64,000 nucleotides of DNA from Enterobacter quasihormaechei (lineage in GTDB: Bacteria; Pseudomonadota; Gammaproteobacteria; Enterobacterales; Enterobacteriaceae). The stretch is taken from positions 1 to 64,000 of the forward strand of contig NZ_SJON01000020.1 of NCBI RefSeq assembly GCF_004331385.1, read 5' to 3'. Both the position numbers and the translations under genes were made by a program. Of the stretch, positions 39,203 to 49,561 are shown in pieces. The notes beneath the pieces were generated by a model. It was not told the DNA's origin, searched no databases, and saw nothing but the letters and a program-made list of their open reading frames with translations. Every line of letters begins with the position of its first letter. Position 1 is the stretch's first letter.

Positions 39203-39860
39203 GAATCACAGGAAGTTAGCAACTGACTTTTGCTATTAAAAATCCTAAAATTCGTGATGCCGATAATATTCTCCCGTAAGCCAAACTAAAAGTATTGGTT
39301 TCGTTTTCGATAAGAAGAATAATTCTTCGCGATGGGCGTTAAAGTTCCCTAACTGAAATAGCCTGCTATTTTTTCTTCTGCTGATTTATAAATAATCAGA
39401 TGCCAGAATCGATTTTCCTCTTCCCGTACGTCTGGCGTCATATAATGGTTTATCGGCACGCATCAGTATGGCTGAAGTATCCCGTTGCCCCTGACACACT
39501 TCAGCCATGCGCGGCTCGTCAGCGGACTCAACGCTGACTCAGGAGGGGCTTGCCCCAGGGCACGTTGCGTTGCGACGTCAGCTTCACCACGGCCAGCATG
39601 CTGTCGTTAGTCATCTCGCGCCTTTATCTTTCACAGGTCATTAATCGACAGACTGACTGCTGTAAACGCTAAACTGCCGATCGCGTTTTGCAGAGGTTTT
39701 GCTATCTGAATGAATTAAATATAAAAATTCACCGCAGACGCTGACGTGAGCATCGACGATATATTTTCCTGAGTTATAAAACCACTTTTACTCCATGCAG
39801 ACACTGGCGAATAAAACAGCAAATGTGATATAGTTCACATATCTTATGTAACGAGAAACA
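39203..39860. other. intergenic gap pdeC-yjcB with inverted repeats
   Basis: About 660 bases lie between the divergent pdeC and yjcB genes. ATGGCTGAAGT (about 39468-39478) and ACTTCAGCCAT (about 39498-39508) form an 11-bp stem with a 19-base loop. GTCAGCG/CGCTGAC (about 39519-39538) and GGGGCTTGCCCC (39544-39555) are adjacent. The rest is AT-rich and probably carries the promoters of both flanking genes. No known RNA family was recognised. Confidence 0.5.
39528..39614 (-). CDS. possible 28-residue small protein
   Basis: An ATG at 39614 on the minus strand is preceded by AAAGGCG with reasonable spacing and opens a 28-codon frame (MTNDSMLAVV... ending PLLSQR). Its end runs into the GTCAGCG/CGCTGAC hairpin. 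I do not recognise the product. It may be a real small protein, a leader peptide, or chance. Confidence 0.25.
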   Translation of the reverse strand: MTNDSMLAVVKLTSQRNVPWGKPLLSQR

Positions 39861-39902
39861 TTGTTTCATTTCAGTTCGTCTGTTTTGTCGAGGATGGGTT
39901 AT

Positions 39903-40184
39903 ATGGCAACCATTACCACCAGCATGGTGCTCCTGCGCTGGCCGTTGTTGAGCGCGGTTTTGATGTTCCTGGCCAGCACGTTAAACATTCAGTTCCGAAA
40001 GTCCGACTATGCAGGTCTTGCTGTAATTAGCACCCTGTTGGGATTGGGCGCCGCATGCTGGTTCGCGACAGGTCTGCTCGGCATTACGCTGGTGGATATG
40101 GCCGCCGTCTGGGAAAACATCAAAGTAGTGATGGTTGAAGCCATGAGCCATACCCCACCAGACTGGCCGATGGTGATTACCTGA
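39903..40184 (+). CDS. yjcB: YjcB, small membrane protein
   Basis: This 93-residue protein is the counterpart of E. coli YjcB, in the same place next to ssb. Two hydrophobic segments (about 7-27 and 40-65) suggest an inner-membrane protein, and the tail is polar (SHTPPDWPM). The start MATITTSMVLLRW matches E. coli; a longer frame opens 14 codons earlier. The function is unknown. Confidence 0.85.
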   Translation: MATITTSMVLLRWPLLSAVLMFLASTLNIQFRKSDYAGLAVISTLLGLGAACWFATGLLGITLVDMAAVWENIKVVMVEAMSHTPPDWPMVIT

Positions 40185-40200
40185 TAGCCTGTTAATAAAA

Positions 40201-40230
40201 AACCCAGACTGGTGTCTGGGTTTTTTTTGT
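40201..40230. terminator. terminator between yjcB and ssb
   Basis: AACCCAGAC (40201-40209) pairs with GTCTGGGTT (40214-40222), followed by eight T on the plus strand and preceded by A residues. It can serve both convergent genes. Confidence 0.88.
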
Positions 40231-40248
40231 GCTTTACGCGTCTGGATA

Positions 40249-40779
40249 TCAGAACGGGATGTCGTCGTCGAAATCCATTGGCGGTTCGTTAGACGGTGCC
40301 GGAGCAGACTGCTGCTGCGGACGAGACTGCGCGCCGCCGCTGAACTGGTTGCCGCCCTGAGGCTGCTGAGGCTGGCCCCAACCGCCCTGCTGCTGGTTCT
40401 GACCGCCACCTGCCGGTGCGCCACCGCCCTGACGGCCACCCAGCATCTGCATGGTGCCGCCCACGTTCACCACCACTTCTGTGGTGTATTTTTCCTGACC
40501 GGATTGGTCAGTCCATTTGCGGGTACGCAGCTGGCCTTCAATGTAAACCTGAGAGCCTTTACGCAGATACTCACCGGCCACTTCGGCCAGTTTGCCAAAC
40601 AGCACAACGCGGTGCCATTCGGTCTGCTCTTTCATTTCACCGGTCGCTTTATCACGCCAGGATTCGGAAGTAGCCAGCGTAATGTTGGCAACTGCGCCAC
40701 CACTCGGCATGTAGCGTACTTCCGGGTCCTGGCCCAGATTACCGACGAGAATCACCTTGTTTACGCCTCTGCTGGCCAT
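40249..40779 (-). CDS. ssb: SSB single-stranded DNA-binding protein
   Basis: SSB coats single-stranded DNA and recruits replication and repair proteins. The 176-residue protein has the N-terminal OB fold (about 1-112), then a Gly/Gln/Pro-rich linker with repeated GG and QQ stretches. It ends in the conserved acidic tip MDFDDDIPF that binds partner proteins. It is divergent from uvrA with a 250-base gap containing a LexA box. Confidence 0.97.
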   Translation of the reverse strand: MASRGVNKVILVGNLGQDPEVRYMPSGGAVANITLATSESWRDKATGEMKEQTEWHRVVLFGKLAEVAGEYLRKGSQVYIEGQLRTRKWTDQSGQEKYTTEVVVNVGGTMQMLGGRQGGGAPAGGGQNQQQGGWGQPQQPQGGNQFSGGAQSRPQQQSAPAPSNEPPMDFDDDIPF

Positions 40780-40925
40780 GTTCGTGTCTCCTGATTACGT
40801 TTCTTAATAGTGTAAACGCGCGAGTGTACCATTTCCATGCGACACTTTGATAGTTGCGTAGCATGTTCCAGAGTTCTCTCGCGGACTCGACATTGTTACA
40901 CAGTGAATCAGAAAATGCATTCCAA

Positions 40926-40945
40926 TACTGTATATTCAAACAGGT
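40926..40945. promoter_or_regulatory. LexA box (SOS box) between ssb and uvrA
   Basis: TACTGTATATTCAAACAGGT is a strong LexA box (CTGT-N8-ACAG core) at the place where E. coli has the uvrA operator. It probably controls uvrA and may affect ssb. Confidence 0.92.
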
Positions 40946-41030
40946 CATTTTGTGTCATAATTAGCCGTTTCTGACAGCCGTTTGTCCTTCAAACAAATCA
41001 GGCAATCCGTGTTCCAACCGGGAAAGGTGA

Positions 41031-43853
41031 ATGGATAAGATCGAAGTTCGGGGCGCCCGCACCCACAATCTCAAGAATATCAACCTCATAATCCCTCGCG
41101 ACAAACTTATCGTCGTGACCGGGCTTTCGGGGTCTGGCAAATCCTCACTGGCTTTCGACACCTTGTATGCCGAAGGACAGCGTCGTTACGTTGAATCGCT
41201 CTCGGCGTACGCGCGTCAGTTCCTGTCGCTGATGGAAAAACCGGATGTCGACCACATTGAAGGGTTATCCCCTGCTATCTCCATTGAGCAGAAATCCACG
41301 TCGCATAACCCGCGCTCCACGGTCGGTACCATTACCGAAATCCACGACTACCTGCGCCTGCTGTATGCGCGCGTAGGCGAGCCGCGCTGCCCGGACCACG
41401 ACGTCCCGCTGGCGGCCCAGACCGTCAGCCAGATGGTGGATAACGTGCTGTCGCAGCCGGAAGGCAAACGCCTGATGCTGCTGGCGCCAATCATTAAAGA
41501 GCGTAAGGGTGAGCACACCAAAACGCTGGAAAACCTGGCAAGCCAGGGCTATATCCGCGCCCGTATCGACGGTGAAGTGTGTGACCTGTCGGATCCACCA
41601 AAGCTGGAGCTGCAAAAGAAGCACACCATTGAAGTGGTGATTGACCGCTTTAAGGTGCGTGAAGATCTGGCGACGCGTCTGGCGGAATCCTTTGAAACGG
41701 CGCTGGAGCTCTCCGGCGGCACGGCGGTGGTCTCCGATATGGACGACGCCAAAGCGGAAGAGCTGCTCTTCTCCGCCAACTTTGCCTGCCCGATTTGCGG
41801 CTACAGCATGCGCGAGCTGGAACCGCGCCTGTTCTCATTCAACAACCCGGCAGGCGCGTGTCCGACCTGTGACGGCCTGGGCGTTCAGCAGTATTTCGAT
41901 CCGGACCGCGTGATCCAGAATCCGGAGCTGTCGCTGGCGGGCGGCGCCATTCGCGGCTGGGATAAGCGTAATTTTTACTACTTCCAGATGCTGAAATCGC
42001 TGGCAGAGCACTATAAGTTCGACGTTGAAGCCCCGTGGGCCAGCCTGAGCGCGAACGTGCACAAAGTGATCCTGTTCGGTTCCGGTAAAGAGAACATTGA
42101 GTTCAAATACATGAACGATCGCGGCGATACCTCCGTGCGTCGCCACCCGTTCGAAGGGGTGCTGCACAATATGGAGCGCCGCTACAAAGAGACCGAATCC
42201 AGCGCGGTGCGCGAGGAGCTGGCGAAGTTCATCAGCAACCGCTCCTGCGCCACCTGCGAGGGCACGCGTCTGCGTCGCGAAGCGCGCCACGTGTTTGTTG
42301 AAAATACGGCGCTGCCGACCATCTCAGACATGAGCATCGGCCACGCGATGGACTTCTTCAACAACCTGAAGCTTTCCGGCCAGCGCGCGAAAATTGCCGA
42401 AAAAGTGCTGAAAGAGATCGGCGACCGCCTCAAGTTCCTCGTGAACGTCGGCCTGAACTACCTGACGCTTTCCCGCTCGGCGGAAACGCTCTCCGGCGGT
42501 GAAGCCCAGCGTATCCGTCTGGCGAGCCAGATTGGCGCGGGCTTAGTCGGCGTGATGTACGTGCTCGATGAGCCCTCCATCGGCCTGCACCAGCGCGACA
42601 ACGAGCGTCTGCTCGGCACGCTGGTTCACCTGCGCAACCTCGGCAACACGGTGATCGTGGTGGAGCACGACGAAGACGCCATTCGCGCCGCAGATCACGT
42701 GATCGACATCGGCCCGGGCGCGGGCGTGCACGGCGGTCAGGTGGTCGCGGAAGGGACGCTGAAGGACATTATGGCGGTGCCCGAGTCGCTGACCGGCCAG
42801 TACATGAGCGGCAAGCGCAAGATTGAAGTGCCAAAACAGCGCGTCGCGGCGAACCCGGAAAAAGTGCTGAAGCTGACCGGGGCGCGCGGCAACAACCTGA
42901 AGGACGTCACCCTGACGCTGCCTGTCGGGCTGTTTACCTGCATTACCGGCGTGTCCGGTTCCGGTAAATCGACGCTGATTAACGACACGCTGTTCCCGAT
43001 TGCGCAGACGGCGCTGAACGGCGCGACGCTGGCCGAGCCTGCACCGTACCGCGACATTCAGGGGCTCGAGCATTTCGACAAGGTTATCGACATTGACCAG
43101 AGCCCGATTGGCCGTACGCCGCGTTCCAACCCGGCGACCTATACCGGCGTCTTCACGCCCGTACGTGAACTCTTCGCCGGCGTACCGGAAGCGCGTTCGC
43201 GCGGGTATACCCCAGGACGCTTCAGCTTTAACGTGCGCGGCGGCCGCTGTGAAGCGTGCCAGGGCGACGGCGTGATCAAGGTTGAGATGCACTTCCTGCC
43301 GGATATCTACGTGCCGTGCGACCAGTGCAAAGGCAAGCGCTATAACCGCGAAACGCTGGAAATTAAGTACAAAGGCAAGACCATCCACGAAGTGCTGGAT
43401 ATGACCATCGAAGAGGCGCGCGAGTTCTTTGACGCCGTCCCTGCGCTGGCGCGTAAGCTGCAAACCCTGATGGACGTGGGCCTGACCTACATTCGCCTGG
43501 GGCAGTCAGCAACAACCCTGTCCGGCGGTGAGGCGCAACGCGTGAAGCTGGCGCGTGAGCTGTCCAAACGCGGCACCGGCCAGACGCTGTACATTCTGGA
43601 TGAACCGACCACCGGCCTGCACTTTGCGGATATCCAGCAGCTGCTGGACGTGCTGCACCAGCTGCGGGATCAGGGCAACACCATCGTGGTGATTGAGCAC
43701 AATCTGGACGTGATTAAAACCGCGGACTGGATTGTCGATCTCGGCCCGGAAGGCGGCAGCGGCGGCGGTGAAATTCTCGTCTCCGGTACGCCAGAGACCG
43801 TTGCAGAGTGCGAAGCCTCGCACACCGCGCGCTTCCTTAAACCGTTGCTGTAA
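41031..43853 (+). CDS. uvrA: UvrA excinuclease ABC subunit A
   Basis: UvrA recognises DNA damage and loads UvrB in nucleotide excision repair. The 940-residue protein has two ABC ATPase modules. Walker A GLSGSGKS is at 31-38 and again GVSGSGKS near 640. Zinc-finger cysteines occur in [10 protein letters not shown] (about 253) and in CEACQGDG...CDQCKGKR (about 740-765), and [13 protein letters not shown] and [12 protein letters not shown] are the two signature motifs. It is LexA-controlled. The stop lies 3 bases from that of yjbR on the other strand. Confidence 0.97.
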   Translation: MDKIEVRGARTHNLKNINLIIPRDKLIVVTGLSGSGKSSLAFDTLYAEGQRRYVESLSAYARQFLSLMEKPDVDHIEGLSPAISIEQKSTSHNPRSTVGTITEIHDYLRLLYARVGEPRCPDHDVPLAAQTVSQMVDNVLSQPEGKRLMLLAPIIKERKGEHTKTLENLASQGYIRARIDGEVCDLSDPPKLELQKKHTIEVVIDRFKVREDLATRLAESFETALELSGGTAVVSDMDDAKAEELLFSANFACPICGYSMRELEPRLFSFNNPAGACPTCDGLGVQQYFDPDRVIQNPELSLAGGAIRGWDKRNFYYFQMLKSLAEHYKFDVEAPWASLSANVHKVILFGSGKENIEFKYMNDRGDTSVRRHPFEGVLHNMERRYKETESSAVREELAKFISNRSCATCEGTRLRREARHVFVENTALPTISDMSIGHAMDFFNNLKLSGQRAKIAEKVLKEIGDRLKFLVNVGLNYLTLSRSAETLSGGEAQRIRLASQIGAGLVGVMYVLDEPSIGLHQRDNERLLGTLVHLRNLGNTVIVVEHDEDAIRAADHVIDIGPGAGVHGGQVVAEGTLKDIMAVPESLTGQYMSGKRKIEVPKQRVAANPEKVLKLTGARGNNLKDVTLTLPVGLFTCITGVSGSGKSTLINDTLFPIAQTALNGATLAEPAPYRDIQGLEHFDKVIDIDQSPIGRTPRSNPATYTGVFTPVRELFAGVPEARSRGYTPGRFSFNVRGGRCEACQGDGVIKVEMHFLPDIYVPCDQCKGKRYNRETLEIKYKGKTIHEVLDMTIEEAREFFDAVPALARKLQTLMDVGLTYIRLGQSATTLSGGEAQRVKLARELSKRGTGQTLYILDEPTTGLHFADIQQLLDVLHQLRDQGNTIVVIEHNLDVIKTADWIVDLGPEGGSGGGEILVSGTPETVAECEASHTARFLKPLL

Positions 43854-43856
43854 TCG

Positions 43857-44210
43857 TCACACGGAGAGCTGCTGTCGGATCGTTTCCGGCAGCAGTTCCA
43901 CCGCCTGTTGATACGACGCATCCACCAGGTAGTAAATTTGCGAATCTGGCAGCGAGCCGTCGAGAAACACCGTACTCCAGTGCGCTTTGTTAAGATGCTT
44001 ACTTGGCCTGACATCATCGTGCTGCTGGCGCAGTAAATCGGCCAGTTCCGGACTGGTTTTCAGTGATGCCGCAGGCCGCTCCTCTACCTCTTTCACCATT
44101 GCAAACAGAACATCACCCACTTTGATCTGCGTGGCTTTCCAGTCGCTGTGAACGCTTTGTTCCGCGCCCGGCTTGCTCATGCAGTACTGAAGTATCTCCG
44201 AAATTGTCAT
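43857..44210 (-). CDS. yjbR: YjbR, MmcQ/YjbR family protein
   Basis: This 117-residue protein belongs to the MmcQ/YjbR family, with a double-stranded-beta/helix CyaY-like fold possibly binding DNA. Typical sequence is SDWKATQIKVGDVLFAMV and HLNKAHWSTVFLDGSLP. The stop is 3 bases from the uvrA stop. It follows yjbQ with a 2-base gap, so the two form an operon. The cellular role is unknown. Confidence 0.9.
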   Translation of the reverse strand: MTISEILQYCMSKPGAEQSVHSDWKATQIKVGDVLFAMVKEVEERPAASLKTSPELADLLRQQHDDVRPSKHLNKAHWSTVFLDGSLPDSQIYYLVDASYQQAVELLPETIRQQLSV

Positions 44211-44212
44211 CT

Positions 44213-44629
44213 TTATTCCCCTTGTAGCGTTGCGATAATTTTACGCGAACCACCGTGAATGCGATGTTCTCCCAGCCAGATCCCTTGCCACGTGCCCAGC
44301 AGTAACCGTCCGTTGTGAACCGGCAGCGTCAGCGAGACGCCCAGCAAAGAGGATTTGATATGCGAAGGCATATCATCTGCGCCTTCGTAATCATGTTCAT
44401 ACGGGGCGTTATCCGGGACGGCTTTTAGAAAATGCCGCTCCATGTCAGACCGGACGGTGGGATCGCAATTTTCATTGAGCGTGAGAGAAGCAGACGTGTG
44501 CTGGAGCAGCAAATGCAGCAAACCCGTTTTGACGCGCGACAGGCCGCGGATTTGCCCAATGACTTCGTCCGTCACCAGGTGAAAACCGCGTGATTTTGCG
44601 CTTAAGGTCAGGGTCTGTTGATACCACAT
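44213..44629 (-). CDS. yjbQ: YjbQ, UPF0047 family protein
   Basis: This 138-residue protein of the UPF0047/YjbQ family contains the conserved [17 protein letters not shown] (near 47) and the histidine-rich [12 protein letters not shown] near the end. Weak thiamine phosphate synthase activity has been reported for the family. GGAG lies 6 bases before the start MWYQQ; an ATG four codons upstream is less likely. It forms an operon with yjbR. Confidence 0.9.
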   Translation of the reverse strand: MWYQQTLTLSAKSRGFHLVTDEVIGQIRGLSRVKTGLLHLLLQHTSASLTLNENCDPTVRSDMERHFLKAVPDNAPYEHDYEGADDMPSHIKSSLLGVSLTLPVHNGRLLLGTWQGIWLGEHRIHGGSRKIIATLQGE

Positions 44630-44741
44630 GTGCTGCTCCATTATGAAAGGTGAATCTTTCTAAGTGTGCAGCAAGAAAGCGAAAGGTAAAACCCGCGCGG
44701 CGAGATTTGCTTAAAAAAGCACCCATCCCGCCGTTAACGCA

Positions 44742-45455
44742 TCAGTATTCGGAGTTAACGATCACCTCTTCACCAAATTTTCCGGCCATCGGCAGCGGTC
44801 GGTAGGTGGAATTCGAGGCGCGTAACACCCTGATGCCTCTGGCCCCCACGTCGTGCGCCGCCGTGATGTCATTATCGGAATCCCCGTAGAACACTTTGAT
44901 GTTTTTCTTTTCCAGCCACTGGGTTTTGGTGTTTTGCCCTTCACGATCGCCGGCAAAAATGACCGGGTTCATGCTGGAGGCCGGGATCAGGAAATCATCC
45001 TGGAGCGTTTTCGAGACGGTTTCCGTTTTGGTCTGGCTACGTCCGGTCACGAAGTAAATGCTGTCGCCGCGCTTAACGTGCATGGCGATCAGCGCGCGGG
45101 CAACTTCTTTCGGGATACTGAACTCATCCCAGCCGTTGTTCATCTTTTCCCAGAATTCCGGTTTTATCAGATAGGCTTCGCTGTCCGGTGAGTAGGTTTT
45201 TTTGCCGCGCCAGAAACCGGGGCTGGAGAAGAGCACGGTATCGTCAATGTCGAAGCCCACGGCCATGGGCGGGCGGCCCGTCAGGCTGTTTTCGATTTGT
45301 GCCACGGAAACCCAGTGAATGGGCGCCTGTTCGGCAAGAATGGCGGCGGTGGTTCCGGTGTAAAGCGGCGTCGGGGCAGAAGCCCGCGCAACAACGGTAC
45401 TATTAAGCGAGAACAATAAGCAGGCGGCGCTGAGCGCCAGTGTGATCTTGCGCAT
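44742..45455 (-). CDS. aphA: AphA class B acid phosphatase/phosphotransferase
   Basis: AphA is a periplasmic magnesium-dependent acid phosphatase of broad substrate range. The 237-residue precursor has a signal peptide ([18 protein letters not shown], cleavage near 23-25). The haloacid-dehalogenase motifs FDIDDTVLF (nucleophile Asp), [11 protein letters not shown] and [11 protein letters not shown] are all present. It is a single gene. Confidence 0.95.
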   Translation of the reverse strand: MRKITLALSAACLLFSLNSTVVARASAPTPLYTGTTAAILAEQAPIHWVSVAQIENSLTGRPPMAVGFDIDDTVLFSSPGFWRGKKTYSPDSEAYLIKPEFWEKMNNGWDEFSIPKEVARALIAMHVKRGDSIYFVTGRSQTKTETVSKTLQDDFLIPASSMNPVIFAGDREGQNTKTQWLEKKNIKVFYGDSDNDITAAHDVGARGIRVLRASNSTYRPLPMAGKFGEEVIVNSEY

Positions 45456-45561
45456 ATTTTCCCCTGAATATTCAGTTTGTTATCGTTTTATTTTGAGCGG
45501 ATGGTCAAAAAACTATCCGACCATAACCCCAGCGGGAGGGGAAGGAAAGGAGTTTTTAGTT

Positions 45562-45681
45562 ATGAAGCTGAATAAAAAGAAGACGATCACAAAGCGTGGA
45601 CGGGACATGACTGGCACCGGCGCGAACAAAAAAGCCGGGTGGCGGCTGCGCCTTACCCGGCCTACATATGCATGCAAGTAA
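45562..45681 (+). CDS. small ORF running into a REP element
   Basis: AAGGAG with 9-base spacing leads an ATG that opens a 39-codon frame. The first 25 residues are basic (MKLNKKKTITKRGRDMTGTG...) and the last 14 are encoded by a REP unit ([10 protein letters not shown]). I do not recognise the protein. A strong ribosome site and codon use argue for a real small basic protein whose original end may have been replaced by the REP insertion. Confidence 0.45.
   Translation: MKLNKKKTITKRGRDMTGTGANKKAGWRLRLTRPTYACK
45634..45665 (+). repeat. single REP unit between small ORF and tyrB
   Basis: GCCGGGTGGCGGCTGCG...CCCGGCCTAC is one palindromic unit, unpaired, unlike most others in the window. Confidence 0.82.
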
Positions 45682-45689
45682 GTGAATAC

Positions 45690-46883
45690 TTACATTACGG
45701 ATGCAAAGGCCTGCGCCACGCGCTGGACGTTGCCAGCATTTAGCCCCGCCACGCACATACGTCCGCTGGCGATCAGGTAGACGCCGAACTCGTCACGCAG
45801 GCGATCGACCTGTGCAGCGCTCAGTCCGGTGTAGCTAAACATCCCGCGCTGCTTAAGTAGATAGTCGAAGTTCTGCCCCGGCACCGCCTCTTTCAGCACG
45901 TTAACCAGCTCCTGACGCATCGACAGAATGCGCTTGCGCATCGCTTCCACTTCCGCAAGCCAGGTGGCTTTCAGCTGTTCGTCGCCCAGAACGGTCGCCA
46001 CCACCTGCGCACCAAAGTTCGGCGGGCTGGAGTAGATGCGGCGGACCGTCGCTTTCAGCTGGCCGAGTACGCGCCCTGCGGCTTCGGCGGTTTCACACAC
46101 TACGGAAAGACCGCCGACGCGCTCGCCGTAAAGGGAGAAGATTTTTGAGAAAGAGTTGCTGACCAGCGCCGGCAGACCCGCGCTGGCAATCGCGCGAATG
46201 GCGTAGGCGTCTTCCTCCATACCCGCGCCAAAGCCCTGATAGGCGATGTCGAGGAACGGGATCAGGTCACGCGACTTCAGTACCTCAATTACGGCATCCC
46301 ACTGTGGATTGGTGAGATCGGCTCCGGTCGGGTTATGGCAGCACGGGTGCAGCAGCACGATGCTGCGCGCCGGCAGGGTGTTCAGTTTTTCCAGCAGCGC
46401 GTCAACGCGCACGCCGTTAGTCTCGCTGTCAAACCACGGATAGGTCGCAACCTTAAAGCCCGCGCCTTCAAAGATGGCCACGTGGTTTTCCCACGTCGGG
46501 TCGCTGACCCACACGCCTGAATCCGGGAAATACTTTTTCAGGAAATCTGCGCCTACCTTCAGCGCACCCGAGCCACCCAGCGTCTGGATAGTCGCCACGC
46601 GCTTTTGCGCGAGCACCGCGTGGTCCGCACCGAACAGCAGCGGCGCAATGGTATTACGGTAGGTATTTAACCCTTCCATCGGCAGATAAAGCGAAGCCCC
46701 GTGCGGGGTTGCGTTAAGACGCGCTTCGGCTTCGGCAACGGCTTTCAGTTGAGGAATGATGCCGTCCTCGTTGTAATAAAGACCAATGCTGAGGTTCACT
46801 TTATCGCTGCGAGGATCTTCTTTGAAACGCTCCATCAAGGAGAGAATAGGGTCGCCGGCGTAGGCGTCTACTTTCTGAAACAC
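45690..46883 (-). CDS. tyrB: TyrB aromatic amino acid aminotransferase
   Basis: TyrB makes tyrosine, phenylalanine and leucine from their keto acids using glutamate. The 397-residue PLP enzyme has [14 protein letters not shown] near 190 and the lysine motif [17 protein letters not shown] near 247, in the aspartate aminotransferase fold type I. It is a single gene, downstream of alr on the same strand with a 109-base gap. E. coli tyrB is repressed by TyrR; no clear TyrR box was found. Confidence 0.95.
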   Translation of the reverse strand: MFQKVDAYAGDPILSLMERFKEDPRSDKVNLSIGLYYNEDGIIPQLKAVAEAEARLNATPHGASLYLPMEGLNTYRNTIAPLLFGADHAVLAQKRVATIQTLGGSGALKVGADFLKKYFPDSGVWVSDPTWENHVAIFEGAGFKVATYPWFDSETNGVRVDALLEKLNTLPARSIVLLHPCCHNPTGADLTNPQWDAVIEVLKSRDLIPFLDIAYQGFGAGMEEDAYAIRAIASAGLPALVSNSFSKIFSLYGERVGGLSVVCETAEAAGRVLGQLKATVRRIYSSPPNFGAQVVATVLGDEQLKATWLAEVEAMRKRILSMRQELVNVLKEAVPGQNFDYLLKQRGMFSYTGLSAAQVDRLRDEFGVYLIASGRMCVAGLNAGNVQRVAQAFASVM

Positions 46884-46967
46884 GCGATGTTCTCCGGATT
46901 ATTATGAGGCAGGGTTTTCAACAATAAACCGGAAGCAGGAGAAGATCGAGAGGATGTTAACAGAAGC

Positions 46968-46986
46968 GGGATGCATCGCATCCCGT
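46968..46986. terminator. hairpin after alr
   Basis: CGGGATGC and GCATCCCG (46968-46986) form a stem with a 3-base loop, just after the alr stop. There is no T run. Confidence 0.5.
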
Positions 46987-46992
46987 TAAAGC

Positions 46993-48072
46993 TTAATCGA
47001 TGTATTTCATCGCCACCCGCGACGTCAGACGCGTAATAAGTTCGTAAGCACTCACTTTTGTAATCTCAGCAATGCGCTCGACGGGCAGCCCTTCACCCCA
47101 CATCACCGCATCGTCGCCCGCTTTATCCTGCGCATCGGGTCCCAGATCGACACAAATCATGTCCATCGCCACGCGACCGACAATCTTCACTTCGCGGCCA
47201 TTAACCAGCACCGGTGTGCCCGTTGGTGCGGCGCGGGGATAGCCGTCGCCGTAGCCCATCGCCACCACGCCAAGACGCGTGTCGCGCTCGCTGGTCCAGG
47301 TGCCGCCGTAACCTACCGGCTCGCCTGCTTTGTGCTCACGCACGGCAATCAGCTTTGAAACCAGCGACATCACCGGCTTAAAGCCGAGGTCCGGTCCCCA
47401 GGGTTTGTTCTCAAGCGGGGAAACGCCATACAGGATAATGCCCGGACGCGCCCAGTCGAAGTGGGACTGCGGCCACAGCAGAATGCCGCCGGACGCGGCA
47501 ATGGAGCGCATTCCCGGCTTGCCTTCGCAGAAGGTGTTGAAGATATCGAGCTGCTGTTCGGTTGCCCCGCACTCGGGCTCGTCAGCACGGGCAAAATGGC
47601 TGACGATGTTCACCGGCTGGCGCACATTTTTGCACTGGCACAAACGCTGATAAAACGCCTCGGCGTTTTCCGGGCGCACGCCCAGACGGTGCATGCCCGT
47701 ATCGAGCTTCATCCAGACGGTGACCGGCTCGCTCAGTTCAGTCGTTTCCAGCGCGGCCAGCTGTTCTTCGTTATGGACCGCCGTGTGCAGCTGCTGGTCT
47801 GCAAGGGTCGGCAGATCCGAGGCTTCAAAAAAGCCTTCAAGAAGCAGAATCGGTTGCGTAATGCCGCCTTCGCGCAGGCGAAGGGCTTCTTCGAGACGGG
47901 CGACACCAAAGGCGTCGGCATCGGGGAGCGTTCGCGCGGTCTCAAGAAGACCGTGTCCGTAAGCGTTCGCTTTCACGACTGCAACGAGCTTGCTGGCGGG
48001 CGCCAGTTCTCGCAGACGTTGCAGGTTGTGTCGCAGAGCGCGGCGGTTAATCACAACAGTTGCCGCTTGCAT
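46993..48072 (-). CDS. alr: Alr alanine racemase
   Basis: Alr converts L-alanine to D-alanine for peptidoglycan. The 359-residue PLP enzyme has the cofactor lysine K34 in [11 protein letters not shown] and the second catalytic region around GYGGTW near 255. The gene follows dnaB by 16 bases, so it is in one transcription unit with it. Confidence 0.96.
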   Translation of the reverse strand: MQAATVVINRRALRHNLQRLRELAPASKLVAVVKANAYGHGLLETARTLPDADAFGVARLEEALRLREGGITQPILLLEGFFEASDLPTLADQQLHTAVHNEEQLAALETTELSEPVTVWMKLDTGMHRLGVRPENAEAFYQRLCQCKNVRQPVNIVSHFARADEPECGATEQQLDIFNTFCEGKPGMRSIAASGGILLWPQSHFDWARPGIILYGVSPLENKPWGPDLGFKPVMSLVSKLIAVREHKAGEPVGYGGTWTSERDTRLGVVAMGYGDGYPRAAPTGTPVLVNGREVKIVGRVAMDMICVDLGPDAQDKAGDDAVMWGEGLPVERIAEITKVSAYELITRLTSRVAMKYID

Positions 48073-48088
48073 TTGAATTCCTTAGAAA

Positions 48089-49501
48089 TTACTCATCATC
48101 ATATTGAGGACCGGCATAGTTGTCGAAACGCGACCACTGGCCGTTAAAGGTGAGACGCACCGTACCGATGGGGCCGTTACGTTGCTTACCAATAATAATT
48201 TCGGCGATCCCTTTCAGGTCGCTGTTCTCGTGATAGACCTCATCACGGTAGATGAACATGATTAAGTCAGCATCCTGCTCAATGGAGCCGGATTCACGCA
48301 GGTCGGAGTTGACCGGGCGTTTGTCTGCACGCTGTTCCAGGGAGCGGTTAAGCTGCGACAGCGCCACCACCGGAACGTGCAGCTCTTTAGCTAACGCCTT
48401 GAGCGAGCGGGAAATCTCGGCGATCTCCAGCGTACGGTTGTCGGAGAGCGACGGGACGCGCATCAGCTGAAGGTAGTCGATCATGATAAGGCCGATGCCG
48501 CCGTGTTCACGGGCGATGCGGCGCGCGCGGGAGCGCACTTCCGTCGGCGTCAGGCCGGAGGAGTCATCGATGTAGATGTTCCGTTTTTCCAGCAAAATGC
48601 CCATGGTGCCGGAGATACGCGCCCAGTCCTCGTCGTCCAGCTGGCCGGTACGGATGCGGGTCTGATCCACGCGCGACAGGGATGCCAGAGAACGCATCAT
48701 AATCTGTTCTGAGGGCATCTCAAGACTAAAGATAAGCACCGGCTTATCCTGCAACATCGCCGCGTTTTCGACGAGGTTCATCGCAAATGTCGTTTTACCC
48801 ATCGACGGACGCGCCGCGACGATAATCAAATCCGATGGCTGAAGACCCGCCGTTTTTTTGTTGAGATCGTCATAGCCGGTGTTCACCCCCGTCACGCCAT
48901 CGTGCGGCTGCTGGAAAAGCTGCTCTATACGCGCAACGGTGGCGTCGAGCACGTCGGCGATATTTTTCGGGCCTTCGTCTTTGTTGGCTCGGCTTTCGGC
49001 GATTTTAAAGACGCGGGATTCCGCCAGGTCGAGCAGGTCTTCGCTGGTGCGGCCCTGCGGGTCGAAACCGGCCTCGGCGATCTCGTTCGCCACCGAAATC
49101 ATCTCGCGGACAACGGCGCGTTCGCGGACGATGTCAGCATAAGCGCTAATGTTCGCGGCGCTTGGCGTGTTTTTTGACAGTTCTGCCAGATAGGCAAATC
49201 CGCCGACGCTGTCCAACTGCCCCAGGCGCTCCAGCGATTCTGCGAGCGTAATCAGGTCAATCGGGCTGCCCGACTCCTGCAAACGCGCCATTTCCGTGAA
49301 GATATGACGGTGCGGACGGGTATAGAAATCTTCTGCAACGACGCGCTCGGCAACATCGTCCCAGCGTTCGTTATCCAGCATTAAACCGCCCAACACCGAC
49401 TGTTCCGCTTCAATCGAGTGCGGCGGGACTTTTAACCCGGCGACCTGATAATCACGTTCACGGGGTTCAGTCTGTTTGTTGAAGGGTTTGTTTCCTGCCA
49501 T
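48089..49501 (-). CDS. dnaB: DnaB replicative DNA helicase
   Basis: DnaB is the hexameric helicase that unwinds DNA at the replication fork. The 470-residue protein has an N-terminal helical DnaG-interaction domain (about 20-130), a linker and a RecA-like ATPase domain with Walker A ARPSMGKTTF near 231. Walker B IMIDYLQLM lies near 340. It diverges from qor and leads alr. Confidence 0.97.
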   Translation of the reverse strand: MAGNKPFNKQTEPRERDYQVAGLKVPPHSIEAEQSVLGGLMLDNERWDDVAERVVAEDFYTRPHRHIFTEMARLQESGSPIDLITLAESLERLGQLDSVGGFAYLAELSKNTPSAANISAYADIVRERAVVREMISVANEIAEAGFDPQGRTSEDLLDLAESRVFKIAESRANKDEGPKNIADVLDATVARIEQLFQQPHDGVTGVNTGYDDLNKKTAGLQPSDLIIVAARPSMGKTTFAMNLVENAAMLQDKPVLIFSLEMPSEQIMMRSLASLSRVDQTRIRTGQLDDEDWARISGTMGILLEKRNIYIDDSSGLTPTEVRSRARRIAREHGGIGLIMIDYLQLMRVPSLSDNRTLEIAEISRSLKALAKELHVPVVALSQLNRSLEQRADKRPVNSDLRESGSIEQDADLIMFIYRDEVYHENSDLKGIAEIIIGKQRNGPIGTVRLTFNGQWSRFDNYAGPQYDDE

Positions 49502-49561
49502 AGTGAATGGAGTTACCGAGATAAAGAGTGGGTCGAAAGATTACCACATTCTGGAGGAAGC

